From Tetragonia tetragonoides (taxonomy: Eukaryota; Streptophyta; Magnoliopsida; Caryophyllales; Aizoaceae): a stretch of 64,000 bases of DNA. Location: positions 6,236,501-6,300,500 of the forward strand of contig CM076142.1 in the NCBI GenBank assembly GCA_038025085.1. The letters are read 5' to 3'. Within the stretch, counting starts at the first letter, position 1; every line of letters starts with the position of its first letter. Positions 1 through 9,400 of the stretch are shown here, piece after piece. The notes beneath the pieces are model-generated. The model was not told where the DNA came from and searched no databases. It worked only from the letters and a program-made list of their open reading frames with translations. A program made the position numbers and the translations under genes.

Positions 1-237
1 TTATATCTAATGATAGTATTTTACCTTCGTAATTTTTATACTTTTCGATTTTACATTAATGGTCAAAGTTAAAAATTTGTTTTGACCTCAGCAAGTCAGA
101 TGGAAATAAGAATTTAGAACAAAGGGAGTAGTGTGAATGAGGAGAGAGAATTGAACAAAGACAACTATATGAGCTTTGGACTAAATATAGATGAACATCA
201 AAAATTTCCTTAGGCAGACCCATGATTGATTACGAGT

Positions 238-420
238 GTCTAGAAGGTAACCATGCCCATGAATAACAAACTTGGGGGTATGTTCTTCTAATGTTATTTT
301 GGTTCTTTTTTTTTTTTGAATTATTTTGATTGTTGCTAATATTTGTTGAACTTTATGGGTTTTTGATGAAATGTGTCTAATTATTGTTTTTAATGGACTT
401 TGTTTCATTTTAGTACCAAA
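238..420. repeat. Direct repeat, distal copy flanking the GST gene
   Basis: This stretch begins with AAGGTAACCATGCCCATGAA and continues through a T-run into TTGTTG-rich sequence ending near TAGTACCAAAAG. A diverged copy in the same orientation lies at 3592-3990, upstream of the GST start codon, where it is interrupted by an insertion. One copy lies beyond the 3' end of the GST and one beyond its 5' end. That arrangement would result if GST units had been tandemly duplicated, but only one gene is visible here. Positions 1-237 hold no gene I can support. Confidence 0.6.
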
Positions 421-437
421 AGATCATCAAAATCATA

Positions 438-1451
438 AGCGCGATTCGGTGAAAACCACCTATAAAGTTTCACTTTTTGTCCAACATTCTCTGAATTGTT
501 GCTATTTGTTTAGTACCAGGCCACTTTAAAAGTTGATTACGCCTTATGAATCACTCCTTAAGTAATTTCCGGGTCAAATTCCCTCACGTGTGCAGCACAT
601 GTTTATTTAAATGAACTACCCCTATTTGACCAAATTAAACACTAATTTGACCCTTTAATTATTCAATTAATTATTAACAAACTAATTTTTCTCCCCACTC
701 CCACTTAAAAACACGTCATTCTCCATTATTCCTCTTTGCCATTATTCCTCTCCATTCTTCCTCTTTGCCATTTTTGATATTTTTCCATCCACCATCTCCA
801 ATTGTGAGCGCGAAATTCGGGAGATCCATGTTAATAAACATCAACTCTTTTCTTTTCCTCTTTGCCTCAATAAAAGTAGACCCAAGAGGAGGAAAATCGA
901 TGATGGGGAATTAATTTATTTACCTTTTTGCCTCAATAAAAGTAGACCCAAGACGAGAAAAATCGATGATGGGGAAGCAACGAGAGGTGGAGAGAGTGGT
1001 GGTTGTGGTGGTGGCCTGGTGGTGATGGGGAGTAGGAGAGAGAGTATGGTTGCTGTTGGTGGAGATGGTGGTTGTTGTGGAGTGAAGGGAAAGGTGTTTT
1101 CTTGTTTGAGAGGTGGTGAGGAGGGAGAAGGGAAGCGATGGATGGGGAGAAGAGAGAGAATTAGGGGGAATTGTGAATTGGGGAATCAGGGAGAAGGGAA
1201 AGCCATGTATGAGGAGCCAAGAAAAATTAAAAGCTGAATATTTGTTTTATTGAGCTCTAATTCAAGTAGACATGTGCTGCACAAGTGAGGACAAAACGGG
1301 AAGAAAATTAAAGAATTTGCCTCGGAAATCACTTAAGGGGTGACTCACATGGCGGAATCAACTTTTAAGGTGGTACTGAACAATTAACAACAACTTAGAG
1401 AGTACCGAACAAAAAGTGAAACTTTTCAGGTGATTTTCACCAAATTGCGCC
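438..1451. mobile_element. Long-TIR (Mutator-like) non-autonomous element, MULE-1
   Basis: The ends are long terminal inverted repeats of about 170-180 bp. The left arm starts GCGCGATTCGGTGAAAACC; the reverse complement of the right arm starts GGCGCAATTTGGTGAAAATC. The arms stay alignable, with scattered differences, to the shared TGTGCAGCACATG block at about 590-603 and 1272-1285. The interior contains two near-identical blocks (CTCAATAAAAGTAGACCCAAG at about 867 and 932) and G-rich low-complexity DNA. No transposase is visible, so it would be non-autonomous. I could not find a convincing 9-bp target duplication, so the superfamily rests on TIR length and resemblance in style to the element at 20203-21304. 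Confidence 0.7.
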
Positions 1452-1537
1452 TACGTTATGTAGGTTATTTTACAATCCATGATATCCATATACTTGAAAA
1501 TAGTACTAGAAATATATAGGAAAGATAAAACTCGTTC

Positions 1538-3289
1538 TTATTTAGGATGCGAAGCAGCAAAGTGAGCCCGTAAAAACTCGAGCACCTTCTCCTTAGGGGG
1601 CCAATTTTCATGGATGGCATTGCATGCGAAGAGGCGATCACCCCAAGCGCAAATGTTCGGGTACTCGTCCTTTGTGATAAGCTCCTTCTCAAAAACTTCT
1701 TGAAAGATTGGCATCCAAAGGGCTACAGCAACACCAACAATGTCGAGGAATCCAATTTCGTTTCCTCCAAAAAACTTCTTTCCTTTTATCTCGTTTTCGA
1801 GTATTTTGAGTTGTTCTTTTGCTTCTTCCATTAGCTTTTTGCCCTGCTCCTTATCTTGACTCTTTAGTGCTTCTATCACGGTTGGTATGAGCTGAAAAAT
1901 TAAAACAATATATCATTATCAACAAGTCATAGCTCTGTTTGATTCACCTTAATTTTACTTAAATTTAGTTCAGTCCAGTCCAGTCCAGTTCAATTTGTAT
2001 AAATAACTTTATCACTCATATAACTGTTTACTCCGAAATAATTATTGGTGATAACTATGTCATCGGAGATATCTCAAAGCATACTTTATTCAAATGAGTC
2101 CAATATTAACTATGTTTGGACAAATTTTGAATGTTAACAGTCAAATTAAAAAATCAATTATGTTTAGTCAAATAAATTTTATTTAGCTGATCGAATCAAA
2201 CAGAGCCATAGTCATAAGGAGGTGGGGGTTCATGTCCTCGTTACAAAACAAGTGTGGTTATTAACTACTAAAAGTTGAATGACCAATATATTAATATACT
2301 TTATTTGCGGTTGAAAGTTGAATGGCTAAGTTCAAATTATGCAACTTATATATATTATTCCAACCCCTTGTTTTTAAGGGTACAAATTTCAACTTTAAAA
2401 AACACCAACTGGTGACTAAAATTGAAATAAAAATTCTAAAGAAAAGTACTGTATTTGATACTTGTTTAAGTACGTTTAGTATCGACAAGTATGTTTACAT
2501 AATCATCATCAGCAAACTTTGACTAGCCAAACTAACCAATATATTAATATACTTTGCGAATGAAGACCAGTTTTTTTTGGTATTTAGATTTTTTTGAGTT
2601 TTTTTCCTAAAAGTTTCTATAGAGTTCTTTTTATGTGTCTATCTCTCTCCTTTATAATTTCCTATTTTAGTTTTGAATTTTTATTTTTTTTGAAAACTAA
2701 AACCAGTTCAACCTTGATTACGGTCAACGGCGGACTACTTATAGCTAAGTAGAGTCCATGGAATCTACTTGGAGCAAATTTTTTTTCCAACAATTCTTTT
2801 ATAAAATAAATGTTTTATATGATTTTTGAAAAATGGCTTATATATTAGAAGGGCATGCACTCACTTGGATTAATTCCTAAATCCGCCAAAGATTACGGTT
2901 ACCCAAAAAAAAAGCAAGAAGGCAAAACGAATATAATTAACATAGACTAATATGCTAACACAATTAAGTGGGTTTACCTTATCATCAATGAACTTAGACC
3001 AAAAACGAGCTTGAGCTCTATCATAAGGGTCACTAGGCAAAAGAGGATTGCCCTTCCAAGTCTCATCGATGTACTCCATGATCACCAACGACTCGGCGAT
3101 CGGCTTCCCGTTGTGTACGAGCACCGGGGTCTTCTTGTGGATTGGGTTATACTTGAGTAGCTGCTCACTCTTGTTATAGCGGTCTTCATCTATGTATTCA
3201 TATTCAACTCCCTTTATCTTCAACGCAATTTCGACTTTTTTGGTGTATGGACTGTACCAAAACCCATATACTTTCACTTGATCTCCCAT
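1538..3289 (-). CDS. GSTU: Tau-class glutathione S-transferase (2 exons, 221 aa)
   Basis: Cytosolic enzyme that conjugates glutathione to electrophiles (xenobiotics, oxidised lipids) or carries such ligands. Exon 1 is 2978-3289 (104 codons, ending FIDDK at a GTAAAC donor); exon 2 is 1538-1891 (acceptor TTTTTCAG, 117 codons plus stop); the intron is phase 0. The total of 221 aa is the usual length for plant tau GSTs. The thioredoxin-like N-terminal domain shows the tau signature WYSPYTKK with candidate catalytic Ser13, the cis-proline segment KTPVL (Pro55) and the glutathione-binding pair Glu66-Ser67 in [12 protein letters not shown]. The all-helical C-terminal domain follows, including [10 protein letters not shown] and the ending [11 protein letters not shown]. 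The position of the single intron fits the family. The 1086-bp intron has acquired a MITE and another insertion-like block. All key residues are present, so it looks functional. Confidence 0.95.
1930..2209. mobile_element. MITE in the GST intron (TIR GCTCTGTTTGATTC)
   Basis: Terminal inverted repeats read GCTCTGTTTGATTCA on the left and, reverse-complemented, GGCTCTGTTTGATTCGATCA on the right. The interior starts with a short degenerate run of CAGTC (TTCAGTCCAGTCCAGTCCAG). AGTCATA occurs on both sides, but not at exactly matching distances from the ends, so the target duplication is ambiguous. The element lies about 40 bp upstream of the exon-2 acceptor in transcript orientation, which could affect branch-point or polypyrimidine spacing. 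Confidence 0.6.
2282..2555. repeat. Exact 21-bp direct repeat bracketing about 230 bp in the GST intron
   Basis: The same 21 bases, beginning ACCAATATATTAATATAC, occur at 2282-2302 and 2535-2555. The intervening 232 bp has no ORF or TIR that I recognise. The length would suit a retroposon target duplication, but no poly-A tail adjoins the second copy, so a simple local duplication is also possible. Confidence 0.5.
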
Positions 3290-3401
3290 TTTGTTTTGGT
3301 TGTATGATTGGTGGGTTTATCTTTTCTGGTATGAAAATGTGTTTCTGCTGGTGGTGTTAATTGTTTGGTTTGGGTTCTTGAGGTTTAGGGATCAGTTTGT
3401 G

Positions 3402-3413
3402 CATTTATATATA
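3402..3413 (-). promoter_or_regulatory. Putative TATA box of the GST gene
   Basis: On the minus strand the sequence reads CTATATATAAATGC, about 115 bp upstream of the GST start codon. This would leave a 5' leader of roughly 80 nt, a normal spacing for a plant promoter. No other TATA-like element lies between it and the ATG. Confidence 0.6.
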
Positions 3414-3591
3414 GAGGCAATAGAGCCCAAGTGAGTAGATATAGTGGTAAAAAACGAACATAACACAGCTCACCACTTAGCTCATCCTTGGACCATGACG
3501 TATGTGCTTATATAAGCCGCTATTTTGCACACTTTTCCTTGTTTTCTCCAATCCCTTTTATTAATCAAGCTTTAGGGTGCATATCAATTTG

Positions 3592-3990
3592 GTCTAAAAG
3601 GTAACCATGGGCATGAATAACAGACTTCGGGTATGTTCTTTTCGGTGGCGGATTTAGGAAACTAATTATATGAGTGTCAAAACTAACTTATTATATAATA
3701 GGGGTGTCAAAAACTAAATTGTTAGGGTATTTTAGTAATAATTATCCAAAAAAATTCCAAAAAGTAAGGTATTTTAGCAAAAATTACCGAAAACATTGGG
3801 TGCCCGAGATATATGTACCATGGGCTAGATACGCCCCTGGTTCTTCTCATGGTACTTTTTTTTTTAAATAATTGCATATGCTGATTGTTGTTAATTTTTG
3901 TTGACTACTTTGTTTATTTTTGTTGAATGTTGATGATTATTGTTGATAACTTTGTTTCAACTTTAATGGATTTTGTTGTTTTAAAACTAA
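3592..3990. repeat. Direct repeat, proximal copy, with an internal insertion
   Basis: The partner of 238-420. The left part (AGGTAACCATGGGCATGAAT) runs to TATGTTCTTTT at about 3645. The right part resumes near TTCTTCTCATGGTAC at about 3839 and continues through the TTGTTG-rich stretch. The intervening block of about 195 bp starts CGGTGGCGGATTTAGG, contains GGGTGTCAAAA and ends TACGCCCCTGG. It is absent from the other copy and is bordered by GTTCTT-like sequence on both sides, so it is probably a secondary insertion. Confidence 0.6.
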
Positions 3991-4154
3991 AAGAGGACCA
4001 CCCTATCTACTTCCTCCCCATCCTCATCTTCAACTTTTAAAAAATTTAAATTACCCCTTAAAAACCGCAAAAAGGCCCGAAAGTAGAAGTAATAAATTGG
4101 AGCTTCTACTTTTGGGTCTCCCGAGGGGTGTATACTATTTTGAGCTTCTTAGAA

Positions 4155-4845
4155 GACGGACGCTATGGGAAGCTAGGAACCGTGCAATTTTTGACGGGGA
4201 ACCATGCGATCTTGGTGGAGTAATTGCCTATGTTGACAGTACTGAATATTGACAAATATGCAGAAAGATCATGCTAGTGCTCCCGATGATATCGTTAAAC
4301 AGAGTGGAAAACGGAAGACAGGTGATACCAATTTTGTAAAAATCAATGTGGATGCATGTCTGATTGGGGATAAGGGGACAGGTCTGGGCATCATTGCACA
4401 AGATAGCTAAGGGAAGGTGATCATTTGTGCGATATGTCAGGTTGAGGCTATCTGGGGTACAAAAGTTGCAGAAACAAAGGCCATTTGTTTTGGCTTACAT
4501 ATCGCTTCCTTGTACGACAGAGCATTATTGTGGAGAATGATAATCAGGGGGTCATTCGAGCTTTCCAGGAAAAAGAGAAGGGTCTTATTGATATTCATTT
4601 AGTAGTTGATGATATCTTAGATCAAGTTCCGCTCTTTAATTCAGTTGTTTGGTCTTTTGTTGCTAATGATGGTAATAGAGCGGTCTATGAGCTAGCTTAC
4701 TTGCAACCTTGGGAAGTAGGTGTTCGGTTTTTGGATGAGGATCCCCTCTCGTTTGATTGATATTGTAGCTGATGACTTTTCTAGTAATTTTAATGAGTAG
4801 CCTTTTGGCATTAAGATAAAAAAAAATAAAAAAAATAAAAGGGGA
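4155..4845 (+). pseudogene. LINE (non-LTR retrotransposon) 3'-end remnant with RNase H domain
   Basis: Translation gives LWEARNRAIFDGEP, typical of the end of plant LINE reverse transcriptases. A stop follows, then an RNase H-like domain: FVKINVDACLIGDKGTGLG (about 4333), AETKAICFGLHIA (about 4459), then ENDNQGVIRAF and VWSFVANDGNRAVYELA in another frame. The reading frame is broken by at least two stops (one directly after IIAQDS) and a frameshift near 4540. A poly-A-like A/T run follows at 4817-4840, as expected for a 5'-truncated LINE insertion. Flanking DNA at about 4100-4155 and 4846-4905 resembles the block next to the 310-bp arrays (33690-33830 and 45260-45390), as if the LINE had inserted into a copy of that block. 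Confidence 0.75.
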
Positions 4846-4905
4846 GGTTTGTGAATAAAAATAGGGAAAAAGTAGAAAATACTACAAATTAGACTACACA
4901 TCACA

Positions 4906-5480
4906 TTAATGTGCTACCCACCTAAAAATGGGAAAGAAACATATCCCGCTCTATCTAGTAATCGTTATAGTTTCAATGCTCTTGATAATACTCATATTAA
5001 GTACCAAATAATACCACTAACTAAAGAATCAATCGTAATAACTTTTATTCATGTTTCTCATAGTATTTGGTACCAAATAATTCCACTCGTGAAAGCATTA
5101 AGATTAACCCGTATAAATTCATTTGATACTCAATTAATACACTAACAACATAGATCAAAAAATAAATAATTTAATACACTAACAATTGACTCTAAAAGAT
5201 CCTAAGACGCATGCTCATTAATGATTTGAGATATGAAAATGACATTTATGATAAGTTGATAACACTCAATATTATTGATGATAGGTGATAAAACCACCTA
5301 AGACAGTTTGATTTTTTCATGTTTTTTGTTTTCGTCGTAAATATGCAATTCGATTTGTTCGATCATTCAACTCGATACAATCTATTTTTTTTGTACAAGT
5401 TTAAGTATAATTTCGTTCCGTTTTATTTCAATCCGTTGAAAAAAAATCATATAAATTGTATAAAAAAAAAGGGTGTTACT
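4906..5480. other. AT-rich intergenic DNA, no gene seen
   Basis: Both strands are broken by frequent stops. The only internal similarity is an approximate repetition of GTACCAAATAAT at about 5000 and 5070. No TIR, tRNA-like or coding signal was recognised. Confidence 0.5.
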
Positions 5481-5755
5481 ATATACCGCCATAAAATTAC
5501 TTATCACCGCCCTTGGAAATTACAATATTGCTCCCGCTCACATTTTCACCCTTCTTTCTCCCACTCTCCCTCTCCCTCTCCCTCTCTCTCCCACACCAAT
5601 TCTCCCTCTCTAACTCTCCCACACCCACCCACTCTCACACCCACCCACATTCACCAACATTCTCTCACCGGCAAGCAAGGAACGACCGCAAATGTCTTCC
5701 GGCGACCAAGAAGTGCCGTCGACGCCGTCCGAGGTAATTTTTTTTTCGCAGAAAT
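5481..5755 (+). other. CT-rich leader and possible captured first exon (MSSGDQEVPSTPSE)
   Basis: A pyrimidine-rich tract (CTCCCTCTCCCTCTCCCTCT and similar, 5555-5650) looks like a plant 5' leader. It is followed by an ATG at 5691 opening MSSGDQEVPSTPSE, which ends exactly at a GAG/GTAATT splice-donor-like site at about 5733. No downstream exon continues it before the palindromic repeat at 5755. I suggest a fragment of a gene start copied here, possibly by a transposon, but I cannot name the donor. Confidence 0.3.
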
Positions 5756-5935
5756 TGGGTCGGGCGTCTGTAATTTCCACCTGATCCATGGGTGAGGCGG
5801 AATCTGCAGACGCCTGATCCATGGGTGAGGCGGAAATTGCAGACGCCTGACTGCAGATTCCGCCTCACCCATGGATCAGACGAAAATTACAGACGCCTGA
5901 CCCATGGGTCAGGCGGAAATTGTAGACACCCGATA
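5755..5935. repeat. Quasi-palindromic minisatellite
   Basis: Four variants of a 35-45 bp unit with the core CTGATCCATGGGTGAGGCGG follow one another: two forward, then one inverted (CCGCCTCACCCATGGATCAG), then one forward variant (CCCATGGGTCAGGCGG). The units are joined by GCAGACGCCTGA-type linkers. The block could form a strong hairpin. It starts about 0.7 kb upstream of the exportin start codon. Confidence 0.75.
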
Positions 5936-6132
5936 CTACGAACTGGAAAAAAAAAAGTCCTATTATTACGATCCTACAAAGCAAAACTTTCCCTTTTGTT
6001 CTCCAGAAAAATTCCTCCAATATTTGCTAACTCACTAACTCAAAACCCAGCTCACTAGCTGAGATTCCAATTGGCCAAACAAAACAGCACATCAAAAACA
6101 AACCCACCGGGATCTTTTTAATTAGAAGCTCA

Positions 6133-6140
6133 TATATAAA
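6133..6140 (+). promoter_or_regulatory. Putative TATA box of PAUSED/exportin-T
   Basis: CATATATAAACC lies about 320 bp upstream of the start codon, followed by a CT-rich stretch expected around a start site. A donor-like AAGGTGAG at 6243 and an acceptor-like TTTTACAG at about 6384 leave room for an intron within the 5' leader, which I cannot confirm. Confidence 0.5.
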
Positions 6141-6455
6141 CCTCCACAACTCTCCTTTCTCTTTCTAGATAAACCTTTTTAAACCTGTCAAGAAAGATTT
6201 CAGTTTTTGTGGAGTGTTTGAAGCAACCCACTTCCATATTCGAAGGTGAGCATTGATAGATCCTTGATTTAAATTGATAGCATTGCTACAAATTTGTTTA
6301 TTTTTTTCATAGTTTTGGGTTCGAATTTGAAGGGCGATATATTCCATGATGAAAGCTTGGGAATACTGAGAAGGGTTTTACAGAGGGGTTTTAGATTGGC
6401 CATATAGTTAATTTCTAGGGTTTTGAAATTCGTTTTCGCTATATACAGTACAACA

Positions 6456-9400
6456 ATGGATGACCTAGAAAAAGCTATATTGATTAGTTTCGATGAATCT
6501 GGGACTATTGATTCTGGCTTGAAATCCCAAGCAATTGATTATTGCCAACGAATTAAGGAAACCCAAACAATTTCTAGCATTTGTGTTGAGCGTTTATTTA
6601 TCTCCAAGCTTGTACAAGTTCAATTTTGGTGCTTACAATGTCTACATGATGCAATTCGTGTTCGATATTCGTCTATGGGTGCTGAAGAGAAGCAATTTGT
6701 TCGAAAATCGGTTTATTCAATGGCGTGTTATGAAGGTGTTGATGATAAGAATGGGGTTGTTAGGGTTTTGGATAGCCCTGCTTTCATTAAAAATAAGCTT
6801 GCTCAAGTTTTGGTAACTTTGATTTATTTTGAGTACCCATTGATATGGTCATCTGTGTTTGTAGAGTTTTTGCCTCACTTGAATAAAGGACCGGTGGTAA
6901 TTGATATGTTCTGTAGAGTTTTGAATGCTTTGGATGATGAATTGATTAGTCAGGACTACCCCCGGAACACTGAGGAAGTGGCGGCTGCTGCTCGGATTAA
7001 GGATGCCATGAGGCAACAATGTGTACCCCAGATAGTTAGAACTTGGTATGACATTGTGACTGTGTATAAAAGTTCGGATTCTGAGCTTTGTGCTAGTGTG
7101 CTGGATTCGATGAGGAGGTATATCTCATGGATCGATATTAGCTTGATTGCTAATGATGTTTTTATCCCTTTATTGTTTGAGTTGATCTTGGTTGAGAGGT
7201 TGTCGGAGCAGCTTAGGGGTGCTGCAGCTAGTTGTGTATTGGCTGTTGTTTTGAAGCGGATGGATCCACAGGCTAAGCTTTCCCTACTTCAGAGTTTGCA
7301 AATAAATCGTGTTTTTGGTTTGATAAATGAGGATGCTGATTCGGAGTTGGTCTCTAGCATAGCCACATTGCTCACAGGTTTTGCTTCTGAGGTTCTGGAT
7401 TGTGCAAAGAGATTGACCTCAGAGGATGGTAAGCGAGTTTCGACAGAGCTTTTGGAAGAGGTACTTCCCTCAGTTTTCTATGTAATGCAAAATTGTGAGG
7501 TAGATGCAACATTTAGTATAGTCCAGTTCCTTTCTAGTTATGTAGCTACGATGAAGAACCTCTCAATGACTGAAAAACAGCTGGTTCATGTGGGTCAGAT
7601 TCTAGAAGTCATTAGGGCTCAGATATGCTATGACCCCATTTACCGTGAACACCTTGATGTACTGGATAAAATTGGAAGAGAAGAAGAGGAAAGAATGCTT
7701 GAATTTAGGAAGGATTTACTGGTTCTGCTCCGGAGTGTGGGGCGTGTAGCCCCTGATGTAACTCAAATGTTTATTAGGAATTCATTAGCCAGTGCGGTTG
7801 GATCTCCTTCTGAGAGAAATGTTGAGGAGGTAGAAGCTGCACTTTCTCTTCTATATGCACTTGGGGAGTCAATGAGCGAGGAGGCAATGAAATCTGGGAG
7901 TGGCGTCCTAGGAGAGTTGGTGCCCATGCTTTTATCTACAAGGTTCCCATGCCATTCTAGTAGGTTGGTTGCTCTTACTTACTTGGAGACCATAACAAGG
8001 TATATGAAGTACGTTCAGGAGAATACCCAGTGCATACCCATTGCTCTGGCAGCTTTTTTAGATGAAAGAGGTATACACCACCCTAATTTCAATGTGAGTA
8101 GGAGGGCAAGTTATCTCTTTATGAGGGTTGTGAAAATGCTGAAGTCAAAGCTGGTTCCTTTTATTGAGAGAATTTTACAGGTGATCCTTTGTTTTATCCT
8201 TTGAGATTGAGGTTTTGTTTTGACCAATAATTATTATGCTTTGCTTTTGGTGTCTAAAGTCTCTAAACTTCTTTCCAATTTACTGACAGAGTTTGCAAGA
8301 TGTCGTTGCCCGGTTTACTAGCATGGGGTTTCCGGGAAAGGAGATGATTGGATCAGAAGATGGAAGTCACATTTTTGAGGTTGCTGATACTATTATCTTA
8401 TTTACTATGCAAATGTTGAAGTTGTTGTTTGCAACTACTATATTCGTTTCTTTGGCTTAATGGCATAATTCCTTTTGTCATTTCTTGCAGGCAATTGGTA
8501 TTCTGATAGGGATGGAAGACGTACCTGTTGAGAAGCAAACCGATTATCTCTCATCACTACTTACACCTCTTTGTCAACAGGTTAATTCTGTTTATTTATG
8601 ACCCTGTACTACTTTAATATGTGGCTTAATTTATTGATGGTGCCTAATGTGAGTTTTGTGAATTCTCACTCATCTGCATTCAGGTTGAGGCATTGCTTGT
8701 GAATGCTAAAATACAAAACCCTGATGAGTCTTTGGCAAATATTGTGATCATCCAGCAAATCGTTATGGCAATCAATGCGCTCAGCAAGGTCTTCTCCCCT
8801 CTCCCTGCGTCACGTATATATGTTGTGAATTGTGATACAGCTGTGCTTATTGGTTAAATTGCTTGCAAATTTTGGATATTAATGATAAAAGTAATCAGAG
8901 CAGCTGGTACATGTGCCTGGTCTGAAATAAATGACATACGTGAAAGGCAAAGCCTAACATAAAGTTTTACATTACCTACAAGATGTAACCTAGCTGAAAT
9001 AGTTTACATGCAAGACCTCAAATTTGATCAAAATTATTTATTAAAAATAAAGTATATATTAATGAAGTGTAAAAGAATACATCAAAGCTCCAATAAGAAA
9101 CCAACTACATTAGATTATTTACGCAGGATCTCTGTTATAGTATAACTCCTAAACGCCCCTTTCTCTAGCCCATAAGGACGCTAAATAAGTGATCACCTGT
9201 AATAGACACCTAATGAAAAGCATTCCTTTCCCACCAAAGTCACCAAGAGATCGCAAACACCGCATTACAACAACCTCTTCTCCTTCCGTCTTTCATATCC
9301 CGCAAATCTCATCTAGAGGAACTCCAAAACAGTAGAAGGGCAAACCTACATCTCCCCAGAAAAATTCGATCAGAAATATTAGGTTTATGTAAATATTTCT

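Noticed and set aside
429..1460. 9-bp target duplication for the first long-TIR element
   Set aside because: The flanking 9-mers AAAATCATA and TACGTTATG do not match; I report the element without a TSD.
5319..5795. 158-aa plus-strand ORF
   Set aside because: Low-complexity Ser/Pro/Leu/His translation of CT-rich DNA running into a palindromic repeat; only the short start at 5691 is worth a mention.
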